NCBI GenBank assembly: GCA_003448685.1
Contig: DLXW01000356.1
Span: 12,681 to 20,273, forward strand
Origin: Cyanothece sp. UBA12306
GTDB lineage: Bacteria; Cyanobacteriota; Cyanobacteriia; Cyanobacteriales; Microcystaceae
DNA: 7,593 nt
Direction of reading: 5' to 3'
In this document: piece after piece, positions 7,566 to 7,593 of the stretch
Position numbering within the stretch: position 1 is the stretch's first letter
How the letters are laid out: every line of letters starts with the position of its first letter
Position numbers and translations under genes: made by a program
Notes under the pieces: generated by a model
The model's input: only the letters and a program-made list of their open reading frames with translations
Told to the model about the DNA's origin: nothing
Database searches by the model: none

Positions 7566-7587
7566 GAAGTCAGAAGTCAGAAGTCAG
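7566..7587. repeat. GAAGTCA heptamer tandem repeat (STRR-like)
   Basis: Three perfect copies of the 7-base unit GAAGTCA run from 7566 to 7586, with the first base of a fourth before the sequence changes to TAGGGG. Heptamer short tandemly repeated repetitive sequences with this AGTCAGA-type core are widespread in intergenic DNA of cyanobacteria. The window ends 6 bases later, so the repeat region may resume beyond it. Confidence 0.75.
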
Positions 7588-7593
7588 TAGGGG

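Overview
The window looks like chromosomal DNA from a low-GC cyanobacterium, probably a unicellular Crocosphaera/Cyanothece-like lineage, though I cannot fix the genus. The evidence is a light-dependent protochlorophyllide oxidoreductase (found among bacteria essentially in oxygenic phototrophs), a PEP-CTERM surface protein, one HIP1 octamer (GCGATCGC), and a GAAGTCA heptamer tandem repeat of the type scattered through cyanobacterial genomes.

Layout from left to right: the first 50 bases are the likely 5' end of a minus-strand gene leaving the window. Next is a minus-strand PEP-CTERM exported protein (187-1029 or 1056). A 413-base gene-free stretch (1057-1469) carries a candidate terminator and a small inverted repeat. 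Then comes a minus-strand WecA/TagO-type polyprenyl-phosphate sugar-1-phosphate transferase (1470-2564). A 264-base gap holds a 116-bp MITE-like palindromic element (2704-2819). It is followed by a minus-strand HTTM + DCC (DUF393) multidomain membrane protein (2829-4670). An 89-base divergent promoter region has three phased 10-bp repeats. Two plus-strand genes follow: a GT-C-type polytopic glycosyltransferase candidate (4760-6415) and por (6508-7473). A long hairpin and the heptamer repeat close the window.

How the genes may work together: the WecA-like enzyme would load the first sugar phosphate onto a lipid carrier at the inner leaflet. The GT-C-like protein could add sugars from a lipid-linked donor on the outer face. 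The PEP-CTERM protein is a predicted exosortase substrate, a class that often coexists with exopolysaccharide production. A cell-envelope theme is therefore reasonable but inferred: the genes lie on different strands and are separated by gaps, so they are not one operon. The por gene is a chlorophyll biosynthesis housekeeping gene and appears unrelated to its neighbours.

Base composition changes sharply. Sampled 60-base lines give about 50% GC in the WecA-like gene and por, about 32-33% in the HTTM gene, and about 22-23% in the GT-C gene. I found no CRISPR array, tRNA, rRNA, transposase or defence system. The most notable items are the very AT-rich divergent HTTM/GT-C pair with its phased repeats, the MITE-like element, and the duplicated loop inside the hairpin after por.
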